A model generated the notes under the pieces. It saw only the letters and a program-made list of their open reading frames with translations, had not been told where the DNA came from and did not search any database. A DNA stretch of 64,000 nucleotides, taken from the NCBI GenBank assembly GCA_965221215.1, contig OZ244872.1, forward strand, positions 682,001 to 746,000, given 5' to 3'. Both the position numbers and the translations under genes were made by a program. The stretch is from Aldehydirespirator sp965221215 (GTDB taxonomy: Bacteria > Actinomycetota > Acidimicrobiia > Acidimicrobiales > Aldehydirespiratoraceae). Shown piece by piece: positions 1 through 8,445 of this stretch. The first letter of the stretch is position 1, and every line of letters begins with the position of its first letter.

Positions 1-891
1 CACTTCTTCGAGACGCTCGAGACCAGCGAGCAGCTGATCCGCGACTGCCACGGCGCCGATGAGGGCCGCATCCGGGCCTGGGTCGGGCTCGAGCACATCA
101 CCTACTGCTCCGAGGCGATGTTCGAGGCCGCCCGAGAGCTCGCCGACCGCTACGGGGTCAACATCCACACCCACACCAGCGAGCAGGTCGAGGAGGTGGA
201 GGTGGTGGTCGAGCTGTTCGGCGACCGCCCGGTGAAGGTGTTCGCGCAGCGGGGGATTCTGCGGCCCGGGTCGGTGCTGGCCCACTGCGTGTGGCTCGAC
301 GACGCCGAGATCGAGGTGCTGGCCGATACTGGCACCGGCGTGGCCCACTGCCCGGTGAGCAACATGAAGCTGGCGAGCGGCCCGGCGCCGCTGGCGCGCT
401 TCCGGGAGGCCGGGGTGACGGCTGCGCTGGGCTCCGACGGGGGCGTCTCCAACAACTCGGTGAGCATGTGGGAGTGCATGAAGACCGGGTCGCTGCTGCA
501 GAAGGTGACCTGCCTCGACGCCACCGCGGTGAGCGCGGCCGAGGCGCTGCGCATGGCGACCATCGAGGGCGCCCGCCTGTTGGGGATCGACCGCGAGGTC
601 GGCTCGATCGAGGTCGGCAAACACGCCGATGTGATCACCGTCGACTTGTGGCAGCCCCACCTGATGCCGCTGGCGCTGGCCGAGGGGCACGACCCGATCC
701 TGTGGAACCTGGTGTTTGCGGGCCGAGCCAGCGACGTGCGCGATGTGTGGGTGCAGGGTCGGCGCTGCCTGGACGACGGCGAGATTTGTCGCATCGACGA
801 GTCGCAGGCGCTGGCCGAGGTCCACGAGCGAACCGTGGACCTGCTCCAACGCCGCAAGTCCGCGTCCGCCATCCCAATGGTCGCCGACTAG
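1..891 (+). CDS. Amidohydrolase / chlorohydrolase-like deaminase, 5' truncated
   Basis: The reading frame is open from the first base of the window, so the N-terminus (including the usual HxH metal-binding strand) lies outside. What remains, 296 codons, is the C-terminal part of a metal-dependent hydrolase of the TRZ/ATZ and MTA/SAH-deaminase type. Visible marks are NIHTHTSE (metal His), VLAHCVW (second His), a GSDGGVSNN segment carrying the metal-binding Asp, and the terminal beta-sandwich motif VGSIEVGKHADV. The family deaminates or dechlorinates cytosine, guanine, triazine or adenosine-type substrates in the cytoplasm. The substrate cannot be chosen from this fragment. Family assignment is secure, function is not. 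Confidence 0.85.
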   Translation, partial: HFFETLETSEQLIRDCHGADEGRIRAWVGLEHITYCSEAMFEAARELADRYGVNIHTHTSEQVEEVEVVVELFGDRPVKVFAQRGILRPGSVLAHCVWLDDAEIEVLADTGTGVAHCPVSNMKLASGPAPLARFREAGVTAALGSDGGVSNNSVSMWECMKTGSLLQKVTCLDATAVSAAEALRMATIEGARLLGIDREVGSIEVGKHADVITVDLWQPHLMPLALAEGHDPILWNLVFAGRASDVRDVWVQGRRCLDDGEICRIDESQALAEVHERTVDLLQRRKSASAIPMVAD

Positions 892-894
892 CCC

Positions 895-963
895 TGTGAG
901 AAATCGCACCCTAGAGGCGTGAGAAATTGTCCCCTGGAGCCGTGAGAAATTGTGCTCTAGAAG
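895..963. repeat. Three 23-bp imperfect tandem repeats after the amidohydrolase
   Basis: Units begin at 895, 918 and 941, each starting (t/c)GTGAGAAAT and ending with a CTAGAGG/CTGGAGC-like box. The spacing is exactly 23 bp. They lie between the stop codon at 891 and the convergent tag gene. They could be binding sites or the worn end of a mobile element. No transposase is adjacent. Confidence 0.7.
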
Positions 964-1025
964 GCTGACAATCTGTATAAAAGCCTAGCTCGCAGGCTGT
1001 TTTGGCCGGGACGAGCTTCAGGTGT

Positions 1026-1655
1026 TCAGACGTGGTGTGAGCGAGGGGATGGCTGGGTTTTGGGGGCGTTGCACTCGGGGCGGGCGAAGCAGCCTGCTAT
1101 GTGGTCGTTCACCAGGCCCATGGACTGCATGAAGGCGTAGACGGTGGTGGGCCCCACGAAGGTCCAGCCTCTGCGTTTGAGGTCCTTGGCCAGAGCAGTG
1201 GACTCGGGGCTGAATGCCCGTAGTGATTCCTTGTCGGTTGGCGGTGCTGGAGCGGCGGGCGGTGCCCAACTCCAGATGTAGGCCGCCAGGGAGTCGTATT
1301 CCTCGATCACCTCCAGGGCTCGGCGGGCGTTGTTGACGGCTGAGACGATCTTGCCGCGGTGGCGCACGATGCTGGCGTCGCCCAGCAGCCGCTCGATGTC
1401 TTGCGGCCCGAAGGCGGCCACGGCCGCGATGTCGAAGCCGCAGAAGGCCGCCCGGAAGTTGTCGCGCTTGCGCAGGATCGTCAGCCACGACAGTCCGGAC
1501 TGGAACCCCTCCAGGCACAGCTTCTCGAACAGCCGGTTGTCGTCGTCCACCGGGCGTCCCCATTCGGTGTCGTGGTAGGCCAGGTAGCCCTCGTCGTCGC
1601 CGGGCCACCAGCACCGCACCCGGCCGTCGGCTCCGCGCAGCGTCGCCGCGCTCAC
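1026..1655 (-). CDS. tag: DNA-3-methyladenine glycosylase I
   Basis: Base-excision repair enzyme that removes 3-methyladenine from alkylated DNA. At 209 aa it has the length of the family. The zinc-snap ligands match E. coli Tag: Cys15 and His28 near the N-terminus and the NDHIAGC segment (His-x3-Cys) near the C-terminus. The catalytic-region motif EGFQSGLSW is intact, as is the WTFVGPTTVYAFMQ block. The start is a GTG at 1655; no clear ribosome site or -10 box decides it. It converges on the amidohydrolase across the 23-bp repeats and stands alone. Confidence 0.95.
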   Translation of the reverse strand: MSAATLRGADGRVRCWWPGDDEGYLAYHDTEWGRPVDDDNRLFEKLCLEGFQSGLSWLTILRKRDNFRAAFCGFDIAAVAAFGPQDIERLLGDASIVRHRGKIVSAVNNARRALEVIEEYDSLAAYIWSWAPPAAPAPPTDKESLRAFSPESTALAKDLKRRGWTFVGPTTVYAFMQSMGLVNDHIAGCFARPECNAPKTQPSPRSHHV

Positions 1656-1775
1656 AGGGCGTCGAATGCGGCGAAACCCAGGCTCGTCATCGGCCGCCCC
1701 TCATGATCTGCGGATCGGGCGGCCACTCTATGGGGCCGAGGGTAGATGGGGAGCGCCGCCTGTCCGGGCGGCCTC

Positions 1776-1781
1776 TAGAGT
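1776..1781 (+). promoter_or_regulatory. -10 element TAGAGT of the aquaporin gene
   Basis: TAGAGT is followed by 8 nt and then GTG at 1790. That spacing would put the transcription start on the start codon (leaderless). It selects 1790 over the in-frame ATG at 1703. Confidence 0.65.
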
Positions 1782-1789
1782 GTTCGCCC

Positions 1790-2449
1790 GTGCAGCCCCG
1801 TGCGCTGGTGGGCGAGTTCATCGGAACGGCCTTCCTGCTGGCCGGGGTGGTCGGCTCGGGCATCATGGCCGAGCGCCTCAGCGACGATGTCGGCGTGGTG
1901 CTGCTGGCCAACTCAGTTGCCACCGCCGGCGTGCTGCTGGTCATCATCTACATGTTCGGACCCGTCTCGGGCGCACACTTCAACCCGGTGGTGACCCTGG
2001 CAGAGGCCGTGCTCGGCGACCGGCGGTGGGCCGAGGTGCCCGGATACATTGCGGCGCAGGTGGCGGGCGGAGTGTGCGGAACGATGCTCGCCAACCTCAT
2101 GTTCGACCTCGACGCCGTCAACTTCTCCACCAAGGCCCGCACCGGCTCGCATCTGTGGCTGGCCGAGGTGGTGGCCACCTACGGGCTGGTGCTGGTGGTG
2201 TTCATGCTGGTGCGCAGCGGTCGTCTGAGGCTGGTGGCGGGTGCGGTGGCGGCCTATATCGGGGCGGCCTACTGGTTCACGGCCTCCACCTCCTTCGCCA
2301 ATCCTGCGGTAACCGTCGCCCGCACCCTGTCCGACACGTTCACCGGCATCGAGCCGGCCTCGGCGCCCATGTTCGTGGTGATGCAGCTGGTCGGCGCCGC
2401 CCTCGCCGCGCTGACGGTGCGGCTTCTGTATCCGCCAGTCGGCGCGTAG
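1790..2449 (+). CDS. MIP/aquaporin family channel
   Basis: Integral membrane channel of the major intrinsic protein family, 219 aa. Both pore half-helices are visible: AHFNPVVT (NPV variant of the first NPA box) and TSFANPAVTVART (canonical second box). About six membrane segments surround them. The NPV form and short length recall the AqpS/arsenite-channel branch, but the selectivity filter cannot be read safely, so water, glycerol or metalloid transport all remain possible. Start GTG 1790 is chosen from the -10 box 8 nt upstream; a longer frame exists to 1703 but reads through the promoter. No arsenic genes are adjacent. Confidence 0.88.
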   Translation: MQPRALVGEFIGTAFLLAGVVGSGIMAERLSDDVGVVLLANSVATAGVLLVIIYMFGPVSGAHFNPVVTLAEAVLGDRRWAEVPGYIAAQVAGGVCGTMLANLMFDLDAVNFSTKARTGSHLWLAEVVATYGLVLVVFMLVRSGRLRLVAGAVAAYIGAAYWFTASTSFANPAVTVARTLSDTFTGIEPASAPMFVVMQLVGAALAALTVRLLYPPVGA

Positions 2450-2507
2450 CGAGACCGACAGCGGCCCCGTGGGGACTTCGGGTGCCCACCCTTTGCGGTG
2501 CATCTTC

Positions 2508-2513
2508 TAGCCT
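2508..2513 (+). promoter_or_regulatory. -10 element TAGCCT, leaderless start at 2522
   Basis: TAGCCT, 8 nt, then ATG 2522. It places transcription start at the ATG and excludes the upstream in-frame start at 2498. Confidence 0.6.
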
Positions 2514-2521
2514 CCGCCTCG

Positions 2522-3235
2522 ATGGCATGGTCTCGCAGCGTTCGCGTTCTTGTCGGTGCTGCTTGGCGACGGGCGAACCGGACAGCAGCCAGCGCCTCGC
2601 CTTCTGTTCTGGTTCGTGTGGGCACCGCCGCGGTCGCGATGGTGCTGGTGGCGTGCGGTGGCGGGGAATCGGAGGTGATCGAGTCGGAGTTGACCGACCC
2701 GGCTGCCGCGGTGGCCGCATCGGGTCCTCCCAACACCGTCGATGTGGTGCAGTCGGCCTCGGCGCCTGACGAGACCGGGGGCGACGGCAACTCCGACGAG
2801 TCCGGCGGGCTGGGGCCCATCGATCCGCTGGACATTCCCGGCGAGATCATCAGCGAGTACTCGCTGGCCGACGGTGACTGCTTCAACCGGTTCGAGGGCT
2901 TGCAGGCCGGGCGGCGGCTGGCCATCACCGCCCGGGTCGGCTGCGACGAGCCTCACTGGGCCGAGGTGTACCACACCTTCGACTTGGACGCCCCCCACCC
3001 GACCGTCTTCCCCGGCGACGACGCGGTGCGGGGTTTCGCTCTGAGGGTGTGCTATGAGCAGTTCGACGCCTTCGTCGGGGAGATCTACGAGTTGTCCGAA
3101 TACGAGATCGGCGTGTTCACGCCCAACCGCACCAACTTCGAGCACGATGTGGCCCGCTACCGCGGCGTCCATTGCTTCCTGCACCACGCCGACGGCGAGC
3201 TTGTGTCGGGCACCGCGGCGGGCACGGCCCGATGA
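2522..3235 (+). CDS. Septum formation-type lipoprotein
   Basis: Secreted lipoprotein of 237 aa. The N-terminus has several Arg, a hydrophobic stretch and a lipobox ending LVAC followed by a Gly/acidic linker. The C-terminal part (about residue 115 on) carries the actinobacterial septum-formation signature: GDCFN, then VGCDEPHWAEV with a paired Cys, later VCYEQFDAFVG and GVHCFLHH. These Cys probably form two disulfides outside the membrane. The molecular role of the family is not well established. It overlaps the next gene by ATGA, so the two are translationally coupled. Confidence 0.8.
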   Translation: MAWSRSVRVLVGAAWRRANRTAASASPSVLVRVGTAAVAMVLVACGGGESEVIESELTDPAAAVAASGPPNTVDVVQSASAPDETGGDGNSDESGGLGPIDPLDIPGEIISEYSLADGDCFNRFEGLQAGRRLAITARVGCDEPHWAEVYHTFDLDAPHPTVFPGDDAVRGFALRVCYEQFDAFVGEIYELSEYEIGVFTPNRTNFEHDVARYRGVHCFLHHADGELVSGTAAGTAR

Positions 3236-3492
3236 CGCCGTCCTCTGATCCCGTCCTGGAGCGGCGGCGACGGCTGGCCCGCCTGGCCCGCACCGGACGC
3301 AGGGCGGGCTATTCGCTGTACGGCGTGTCGCTGCTCGCTTTCGCAACCGGCTTCGCGACCGGGTTCACCAGCGCGCCCGCCACCATCGCCGCGGTCACCC
3401 TGGTGGCAGGCTCGGTGTTGCTGCTGCCGGCGATCATCATCGGCTACGGCGTCAGCGCAGCCGACCGAGCCGACCGCGAAGACGACTGGTAG
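3232..3492 (+). CDS. Small two-helix membrane protein
   Basis: 86 aa, coupled to the lipoprotein by an ATGA overlap. A basic N-terminus (LERRRRLARLARTGRR) precedes two hydrophobic segments (about residues 27-45 and 50-70) and an acidic tail ending EDDW. I recognise no family. The coupling suggests it works with the septum-formation-type lipoprotein, perhaps as a membrane partner; that is inference. Confidence 0.7.
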   Translation: MTPSSDPVLERRRRLARLARTGRRAGYSLYGVSLLAFATGFATGFTSAPATIAAVTLVAGSVLLLPAIIIGYGVSAADRADREDDW

Positions 3493-3511
3493 CGGGGTCG
3501 AGCGCTCGGTC

Positions 3512-3847
3512 CTACGCGGGGGCGGGACGGTGCCTGACCGCGGAGGAGACCTCGATGGCAATTGGGGTTTCGCCGCGGGGTTCGCCGTCCACCGCGGCAA
3601 CGCCGTCGGCTATGAGGCTGAATCCGTCATCGGCCGGAGCCCAGAGCACGACCACGTCCGGTCGAGCAATCGCGTTGGCCGCCACGCCCCGACCGACCAC
3701 CGCCCGGATCACCCCCTCGTCGTCGATGGCGACCTTGACGTGAATGACCCTGGTCCGCCCGTCGTCATCCACAGTCAACACAAAGGCCGTAGGTCCATGC
3801 CCGGCCGCAACCGAAGCAAGATCCTGCGGCGCAACAGCAACACTCAC
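3512..3847 (-). CDS. Pyridoxamine 5'-phosphate oxidase-like protein
   Basis: 111 aa. The segments GPTAFVLTVDDDGRTRVIHVKV and RPDVVVLWAPADDGFSLIADG look like the beta-strands of the split-barrel flavin-binding (PPOX) fold in its short form. No catalytic residue can be assigned. The start is GTG 3847, fixed by TAGCGT (3855-3860 on the minus strand) 7 nt upstream, so the mRNA is probably leaderless. It converges on the lipoprotein pair. Family call is tentative. Confidence 0.6.
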   Translation of the reverse strand: MSVAVAPQDLASVAAGHGPTAFVLTVDDDGRTRVIHVKVAIDDEGVIRAVVGRGVAANAIARPDVVVLWAPADDGFSLIADGVAAVDGEPRGETPIAIEVSSAVRHRPAPA

Positions 3848-3923
3848 CGCTCAGACGCTACCCGCCAAGCCGAATTGAACCTATTGGCCCTCCTCAGCAA
3901 AGTGCTATTTCATTATGTTCCAA

Positions 3924-3929
3924 TAATAT
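3924..3929 (+). promoter_or_regulatory. -10 element TAATAT of the toxin gene, in an AT-rich island
   Basis: TAATAT lies 6 nt before ATG 3936 within an AT-rich patch (about 3896-3940) that contrasts with the GC-rich surroundings. Leaderless start predicted. Confidence 0.6.
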
Positions 3930-3935
3930 TGCGTT

Positions 3936-4193
3936 ATGGAGATTCACTCGGCTTCCTACAAGCACGGCATTTCGCGCGAGGCCATCGAACATGCATTTCG
4001 CCATCCGCTCGTGATAGTCGATCTGGATCCTGAGGACGACCCGCGACGTGTCCTGACCATCGGCCCTGATCAGTCCGGCAGCCTGGTTGAAGTTGTGAGC
4101 CTGACCCTTGAATACGGTAGCCTCGTGATCCACGCGATGAGGCTCCGCCCCTCCTACCAACGGTTCCTACAACACTGGGGCGATCAGGCATGA
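3936..4193 (+). CDS. Small toxin-like protein of a toxin-antitoxin pair
   Basis: 85 aa. The pattern MEIHSASYKHGIS, then EAIEHAFRHPLVIVDLD, RRVLTIGPD and VIHAMRLRPSY is the layout of a common actinobacterial family of small RelE/BrnT-like proteins encoded just before a short antitoxin. Family members are expected to act as RNases; no catalytic residue is proven here. It overlaps the next frame by ATGA. Its -10 box and AT-rich leader differ in composition from neighbours, which fits transfer. Confidence 0.65.
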   Translation: MEIHSASYKHGISREAIEHAFRHPLVIVDLDPEDDPRRVLTIGPDQSGSLVEVVSLTLEYGSLVIHAMRLRPSYQRFLQHWGDQA

Positions 4194-4381
4194 CCGATGT
4201 AGTACCAAAGGCAACGTACCGCACCCCTTCGGGGGGTGTGCTCTCGGATGCCGATATTGAGGGCATCGCCGAAGAGGTCGAGACCACCGATCTCGACCCC
4301 GCTAGAGCCAAGGTTCTCTACCCGACGAAGTCACGTCGGGTGGGGCATAAGGCGGGCATCAGGTCGCCTCGGGAGCCGTAG
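4190..4381 (+). pseudogene. Antitoxin, truncated, with its tail antisense to the ycaQ-like gene
   Basis: 63 codons. The N-terminus (YRTPSGGVLSDADIEGIAEEVE) matches the start of antitoxins normally paired with this toxin, which continue into a ribbon-helix-helix DNA-binding domain. Here the match ends near residue 40. The last 20 or so codons (from LYPTKSRR) are simply the complementary strand of the 3' end of the convergent YcaQ-type gene, with 64 bp of overlap. The DNA-binding half therefore appears lost, leaving toxin plus antitoxin stub. A functional short antitoxin cannot be excluded. Confidence 0.55.
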
Positions 4382-5529
4382 CGGACTTCGGTTGCTCCTA
4401 CGAAGTGGGCCAGTTCGTCCAGGTGGTGGCGGAGCCGGTCGGCTAGGTCGGGCTGGTTGATGTTGGGTTCGGCGTGGGCGGCTCGGACTTGCAGCGTGTT
4501 GGCGGCCCGGTCGGTCTTGAGGTCTAGGCGGGCTGCGAGCTGCTCGCCGTCGAGCACCGGCAGGACGTAGTAGCCGTAGACCCGCTTGGACGCCGGGACG
4601 TAGATCTCTATCCGGTAGCTGAAGTTCCACAACCGTTCGGCCCGGTCGCGGTTCCATACGATCGGGTCGAACGGTGACAGCACCGTCAACCCGTCCACCG
4701 AGCGGGGAAGCCGGGCCGACGGGTGCAGGTAGGCGGGTTCGGACCAGCCTTCCACCGCCACCGTCTCGAGCCGGCCCTGCTCGGCCACTTCCCGCAGGCG
4801 GGCCCTGCCCTCGCGCACCGGCAGGCGGTAGTAGTCGATCAAGTCCGTTGCCGTGCCCACGCCGAGGGCCTCGCCGGAGCGGACCAGCAGCTCGCGCTGG
4901 GCCTCCTCGGCGCTCGGGGTGGGTCGGGCCAGCACCTCGGCGGGCACGATCCGCTCCAGCAGGTCGAACTCCTTGGTGAAGTTGCCCCGCCGCCGGATCC
5001 CCACCGCACCGATCCGGAACAGCCAGTCCAGTGCGACGGATCCCAGCGACCGGCCTCCCCACCATTCGCCCTCTCGGCGGCGAGGGTCGGCCAGCTCGCC
5101 CGCGGTCAGCGGGCGCTGCTTCACCTGGGCCAGTACCTCGGCCACGTAGCTCGACTCGCGCCGGGCCAGCTCCACCAGGTTGCTCCAGGTCTCTCCCTGT
5201 TCGGCGCGCTGTTTCTGCCAGCGCAGCAGCGGCTCGTCGCCCACCGGCAGCAGCGACGCCTCATGGGCCCAGGCCTCGAACCACTCGTCGTCGCGGTAGG
5301 CGATCCGGTCGATCAGCGCTGCCTCGTAGTCGCCCAGCCGGGAGAACGGCGGCAGGTACTGGGTGCGGATGACCACCGGCACCGAGTCGAGCTGCAGCAG
5401 CTTGATCCGGCCCATCACCCGGCGCAGATGGCGGCGGTCCACCCGACCCGCAGGCGCTGGATCGGCGAAGCCCTGGGCCGCCAGCGCCACCCGGCGGGCC
5501 TGCGAGATCGACAGCTCGCGTCCGGTCAT
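4318..5529 (-). CDS. Winged-helix DNA glycosylase, YcaQ/AlkX-type (HTH_42)
   Basis: 403 aa protein of the HTH_42 family. Members open interstrand crosslinks or excise bulky alkylated bases. The motif LLQLDSVPV places Gln46-Leu-Asp48 at the expected active site; this QxD form is the AlkX (E. coli YcaQ) type, not the QxQ of Streptomyces AlkZ. Other family blocks seen are FEAWAHEASLLP, LDWLFRIGAVGIRRR and LSPFDPIVWNRDRAERLW. The gene starts 25 nt downstream of the leuS stop on the same strand, so it is probably co-transcribed with leuS. Its 3' end overlaps the truncated antitoxin. Confidence 0.88.
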   Translation of the reverse strand: MTGRELSISQARRVALAAQGFADPAPAGRVDRRHLRRVMGRIKLLQLDSVPVVIRTQYLPPFSRLGDYEAALIDRIAYRDDEWFEAWAHEASLLPVGDEPLLRWQKQRAEQGETWSNLVELARRESSYVAEVLAQVKQRPLTAGELADPRRREGEWWGGRSLGSVALDWLFRIGAVGIRRRGNFTKEFDLLERIVPAEVLARPTPSAEEAQRELLVRSGEALGVGTATDLIDYYRLPVREGRARLREVAEQGRLETVAVEGWSEPAYLHPSARLPRSVDGLTVLSPFDPIVWNRDRAERLWNFSYRIEIYVPASKRVYGYYVLPVLDGEQLAARLDLKTDRAANTLQVRAAHAEPNINQPDLADRLRHHLDELAHFVGATEVRYGSRGDLMPALCPTRRDFVG

Positions 5530-5554
5530 CCCGCCGCGGGGTGCCTCGGCCGGC

Positions 5555-8431
5555 TCACACCACCAGGGTGATCATGCGGCCGGGCACGTAGATCTGCTTG
5601 CGCAGCTCGCGGCCGTTCACATGAGCGGCCACGTTGGGCTCGGACACCGCCGCCGCCACCGCCGCCGCCTCGTCGGCGTCGGCGGAGATCGTCACCCGGC
5701 CCCGCAGCTTGCCGTTCACCTGCACCGGTACCTCTACCGTGTCGGTCACCAGCAGGGCCTCCTCCGCGGCCGGGAAGTCGGCCTGCGTGACCGAGCCGGC
5801 GTCGTTGCCGTGCAGGCGGTGCCACAGCTCCTCGGCGAAGTGCGGCACCAGCGGGGCCAGCATTCGCACCAGCACTTCGGCCACCTCGCGGGGCGCGCCC
5901 GTGCGCCGCCGGGTGAGCTCGTTGTTCAGCTCGGTCAGCTTGGCGATGGCGGTGTTGAACCGCATGCCCTCCATGTCGGAGCGCACCCCGTCGATGGTGC
6001 GGTGCAGCAGCCGGAGCAGTTCGTCGTCGGGCGCTTCGTCGCTCACCCGCAGCTCGCCGGTGACCTCGTCCACCAGGTTGCGCCACACCCGCTGCAGCAC
6101 CCGCTGCGAGCCCACCACCGAGCGGGTCTCCCAGGGCCGGTCCTGGTCGATGGGACCCATGAACATCTCGTAGAGGCGCAGGGTGTCGGCCCCGTAGGAG
6201 GCGTACATGTCGTCGGGCGTGACCGAGTTCTTGAGCGACTTGCCCATCTTGCCCAGTTCGCGGGCCACCGGCTCGCCGCGGTGCTCGAAACCGGTCTCCA
6301 GCGAGCCGTCCACCTCCTCCGCGGGCACGTACACTCCACGGGAGTCCTTGAAGGCGTAGGCCTGGATGTAGCCCTGGTTGATGAGGCGCTTGAACGGCTC
6401 CGGTCCACTCACATGGCCCAGGTCGTAGAGCACCTTGTGCCAGAACCGGGCATACAGCAGGTGCAGCACGGCATGCTCGACCCCGCCGACATACAGATCG
6501 ACGCCGCCCACCCCGCCCGGCTCGGGATCGCCCATCCAGTAGCGCTCCACCTCGGGGTCTACTAGACATTCATTGTTGCTGGGGTCGAGGTAGCGCAGGT
6601 AGTACCAGCACGACCCGGCCCACTGAGGCATCGTGTTGAGTTCCCGGCGGTAGCTGCGGGGGCCGTCGCCGAGGTCGAGGACTGCCTCCGTCCAGTCGCT
6701 CACCCGGCCCAGCGGCGGCTCCGGATCGGAGTCGCGGGCCAGCGCACGCGGCGCCCAGTCGGTCAGCTCGGGCAACTCCAGCGGCAGCATCGCCTCGGGC
6801 AGGGCAACCGGGCCGTGCTCGTCGAACACCACCGGTATCGGCTCGCCCCAGTAGCGCTGCCGGCTGAAGTTCCAGTCGCGCAGCCGATAGTTGACCGTGG
6901 CCCGGCCGTAGCCCGAGGCGGCCAGCCGCTGGAGGATCAGCGCCTTGGACGCGGCCACGTCGAGTCCGTCGAGGAAGCCCGAGTTGATCGACGCGCCGTC
7001 GCCCGTGTACGCCTGATCGCACGGATGGTCATCGGGCGGCTGGACGGTGCGGATCACTCCCAGGCCGTAGGCCTCGGCGAACTCGCGGTCTCGCTGGTCC
7101 TCGCCGGGCACGCCCATCACCGCGCCGGTGCCGTAGCCCATCAGCACGTAGTCGGCCACGAAGATCGGCACTCGGGTCTGAGCGAAGGGCACGGTCGCGT
7201 CCCGGCCGATGTGCACCCCCGTCTTGGAGTCGCTGCGGACCCTGTCGCTCTTGGCAGCGGCCCGGGCCCGGTAGGCGCTGACCGCTTGGCGCGGCGTGGC
7301 CGACCCGCCGGTCCAGGCATCGGCGACGCCGGCGGGCCATTCGTCGGCGACCAGCTCGTCGACCAGCGGATGCTCGGGGGCCAGCACCATGTAGGTCGTG
7401 CCGAAGAGGGTGTCGGGCCGGGTGGTGAACACCTCGATGCCCGCGGCGCGGTCCACCGCGTCGAACGTGATCAGAGCGCCCGTCGAGCGGCCGATCCAGT
7501 TGCGCTGCATGGTCTTGACCGATTCGGGCCAGTCGAGCAGATCGAGATCTTCCAGCAGGCGGTCGCCATAGGCGGTGATGCGCATCATCCACTGCTTGAG
7601 CGGACGTCTGAACACCTCGTGGTTGCCCCGCTCGGAGCGCCCCTCGTTGGTGACCTCCTCGTTGGCGAGCACCGTGCCCAGCGCCGGGCACCAGTTGACC
7701 GGAGAGTCGGCCACGTAGGCGAGGCGGTGGCTGTCGATCGCCTCCCGGCGCTCGGCCTCGCTGAGATCGCCCCAGGATCGTCCGTCGGGCCCCGTCCGCT
7801 CGCCCGCGGCGAACTCCGCCGCCAACTCGGCGACCGGCCTGGCCCGGCGGGCCTGCGGATCGAACCACGAGTTGAAGATCTGCAAGAAGATCCACTGCGT
7901 CCAGCGGTAGTAGTCGATGTCGGTGGTGGCGACGCCGCGGCGCTTGTCGTGACTCAACCCGAGCCGGTCGAGCTGGCGGCGCATGTTGGCGATGTTGGCC
8001 TCGGTGTTGATGCGGGGGTGCTGGCCGGTCTGGCGGGCATGCTCCTCGGCGGGGAGCCCGAACGCGTCGAATCCCATCGTGTAGAGCACGTCGGCGCCAC
8101 ACATCCGCCGGAAGCGGACGTACACGTCGGTGGCGATGTAGCCGAGCGGATGCCCGACGTGCAGCCCCGACCCCGACGGGTAGGGGAACATGTCCATCAC
8201 GAACAGCTTCTTGGACCGCTCGGACCGATCACCGGCGGCGTCATGCACCTCGTAGATCCGGCGGGCCTCCCAATCGCTCTGCCAGCGGCTCTCGATGGCC
8301 GCGGCCATCGCCGCGTCGTAGCGATGCTCGGGAGTGTCGGAGGCGGAGGCCCGAGAGGTTGTCGGTGGGTCGGCCTCTTCCGCCGCAGACGACGCCGAAG
8401 TCTCGGCTGATCCCAGGGTCTGCTCAGACAT
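5555..8431 (-). CDS. leuS: Leucine-tRNA ligase
   Basis: Class I aminoacyl-tRNA synthetase, 958 aa, charging tRNA-Leu in the cytoplasm. The HIGH-type motif is HVGH at residues 91-94. The editing domain lies between roughly residues 270 and 470 (TTRPDTLFGTTYMVLAPEHP is its threonine-rich core). The second signature, about residue 729, is KMGKS rather than the usual KMSKS. The C-terminal domain ends with QVNGKLRG. Start ATG 8431 is selected by TAGCCT (8440-8445, minus) 8 nt upstream; a longer open frame to 8551 lacks support. The first 35 residues are a low-complexity extension. Confidence 0.97.
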   Translation of the reverse strand: MSEQTLGSAETSASSAAEEADPPTTSRASASDTPEHRYDAAMAAAIESRWQSDWEARRIYEVHDAAGDRSERSKKLFVMDMFPYPSGSGLHVGHPLGYIATDVYVRFRRMCGADVLYTMGFDAFGLPAEEHARQTGQHPRINTEANIANMRRQLDRLGLSHDKRRGVATTDIDYYRWTQWIFLQIFNSWFDPQARRARPVAELAAEFAAGERTGPDGRSWGDLSEAERREAIDSHRLAYVADSPVNWCPALGTVLANEEVTNEGRSERGNHEVFRRPLKQWMMRITAYGDRLLEDLDLLDWPESVKTMQRNWIGRSTGALITFDAVDRAAGIEVFTTRPDTLFGTTYMVLAPEHPLVDELVADEWPAGVADAWTGGSATPRQAVSAYRARAAAKSDRVRSDSKTGVHIGRDATVPFAQTRVPIFVADYVLMGYGTGAVMGVPGEDQRDREFAEAYGLGVIRTVQPPDDHPCDQAYTGDGASINSGFLDGLDVAASKALILQRLAASGYGRATVNYRLRDWNFSRQRYWGEPIPVVFDEHGPVALPEAMLPLELPELTDWAPRALARDSDPEPPLGRVSDWTEAVLDLGDGPRSYRRELNTMPQWAGSCWYYLRYLDPSNNECLVDPEVERYWMGDPEPGGVGGVDLYVGGVEHAVLHLLYARFWHKVLYDLGHVSGPEPFKRLINQGYIQAYAFKDSRGVYVPAEEVDGSLETGFEHRGEPVARELGKMGKSLKNSVTPDDMYASYGADTLRLYEMFMGPIDQDRPWETRSVVGSQRVLQRVWRNLVDEVTGELRVSDEAPDDELLRLLHRTIDGVRSDMEGMRFNTAIAKLTELNNELTRRRTGAPREVAEVLVRMLAPLVPHFAEELWHRLHGNDAGSVTQADFPAAEEALLVTDTVEVPVQVNGKLRGRVTISADADEAAAVAAAVSEPNVAAHVNGRELRKQIYVPGRMITLVV

Positions 8432-8439
8432 GGCGCCCA

Positions 8440-8445
8440 AGGCTA
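8440..8445 (-). promoter_or_regulatory. -10 element TAGCCT of leuS
   Basis: TAGCCT on the minus strand followed by 8 nt and ATG 8431. Leaderless start predicted. Confidence 0.6.

Noticed and set aside
4321..4340. Terminator hairpin CCCGACG-N6-CGTCGGG
   Set aside because: No T-run follows and the sequence encodes the last codons of the YcaQ-type protein, so I do not call it a terminator, though it could act weakly between the convergent genes.
6815..8410. Long plus-strand open frame of 531 codons
   Set aside because: It is antisense to leuS, whose protein is fully conserved; long shadow frames are expected at this GC content.
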